Below are positions 63,924 to 64,000 of a DNA stretch of 64,000 nt, piece after piece. A model generated the notes under the pieces. It had not been told where the DNA came from and made no database searches. It saw nothing but the letters and a program-made list of their open reading frames with translations. The translations under genes and the position numbers were made by a program. The DNA is from Pseudomonadota bacterium (GTDB lineage: Bacteria; Pseudomonadota; Gammaproteobacteria; Xanthomonadales; Rhodanobacteraceae), in assembly GCA_023388255.1 (NCBI GenBank), contig JAEWGO010000006.1, positions 1 to 64,000 of the forward strand. The letters are read 5' to 3'. The first letter of the stretch is position 1; every line of letters starts with the position of its first letter.

Positions 63924-64000
63924 TCAGAACGCCGGTTTCTGTTCCGCCGAGCGGTAACGCTCGGCGCCGGCGAGGATCTCGTGTTTGGCAGCAGCGGCGT
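63924..64000 (-). CDS. C-terminal end of an unidentified protein, truncated by window edge
   Basis: Only the last 24 or so codons are visible on the minus strand, reading AAAKHEILAGAERYRSAEQK and ending in PAF before TGA at 63924. The frame is open to the window edge. The stretch is helical and charged with no recognised signature, so no function is assigned. Confidence 0.5.
   Translation of the reverse strand, partial: AAAAKHEILAGAERYRSAEQKPAF

Overview
The window is high-GC, densely coded DNA with gene neighbourhoods typical of Xanthomonadales (Lysobacterales), probably a Rhodanobacteraceae-type gammaproteobacterium. The signs are trpG-trpD-trpC next to a Clp-type CRP regulator and speD, the rplM-rpsI pair, the zapA-6S RNA-fau arrangement, and a DUF3016 lipoprotein. 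The genus is inferred from gene content only. I found no insertion sequence, prophage or CRISPR array.

Layout. 1-9131: a forward block with a truncated TonB-dependent receptor, a TlpA-like lipoprotein, a DsbD/ScsB-like reductase and two exported M16 peptidases. Its codon style differs by eye from the rest, and a 12-bp perfect hairpin follows it. 9.7-13.5 kb: a CHASE3-GAF-GGDEF diguanylate cyclase and a YbaL-type antiporter. 13.6-20 kb: trpGDC, clp divergent from speD, then coq7 and an Fe-S oxidoreductase. 20-21.2 kb: rplM-rpsI-tRNA-Gln with a clear sigma70 promoter and terminator. 21.2-25.7 kb (minus strand): an IPTL-CTERM beta-helix protein, rpiA, an EVE-domain gene, fau, 6S RNA, zapA and a ZapB-like coiled-coil gene. 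25.8-30.4 kb: a 1536-residue propeller-PAS-GGDEF-EAL sensor. 30.5-38.2 kb: a UPF0149 gene, pepP, and lysyl-phosphatidylglycerol synthase mprF flanked by two AcvB/VirJ hydrolase-family genes. 38.4-43.7 kb: an overlapping beta-hydroxylase/sulfotransferase pair, a decayed pepQ tail, a secreted protein of unknown function, intact pepQ and a DUF3016 lipoprotein. 43.9-46 kb: TPP riboswitch and thiC. 46.3-58.3 kb: a hybrid two-component sensor-regulator followed by secreted beta-helix proteins with shared C-terminal modules, a 61-residue tail-like protein and a small secreted protein. 58.4-64 kb: a single protein fusing beta-hydroxylase and sulfotransferase domains, a ferritin-like protein, DUF2333, an ArnT-like glycosyltransferase, and the end of one more gene.

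How the genes fit together. Several point to the cell surface: receptor, periplasmic reduction and proteolysis, lysyl-lipid turnover, surface beta-helix proteins, and an ArnT-like transferase. Signalling is dominated by c-di-GMP (two GGDEF proteins, one with EAL, plus a Clp whose ligand pocket looks like the c-di-GMP-responsive type). The most distinctive observation is that an Asp/Asn beta-hydroxylase-like domain and a sulfotransferase occur twice, once as overlapping genes and once fused. This suggests a hydroxylate-then-sulfate type of modification whose substrate is unknown.
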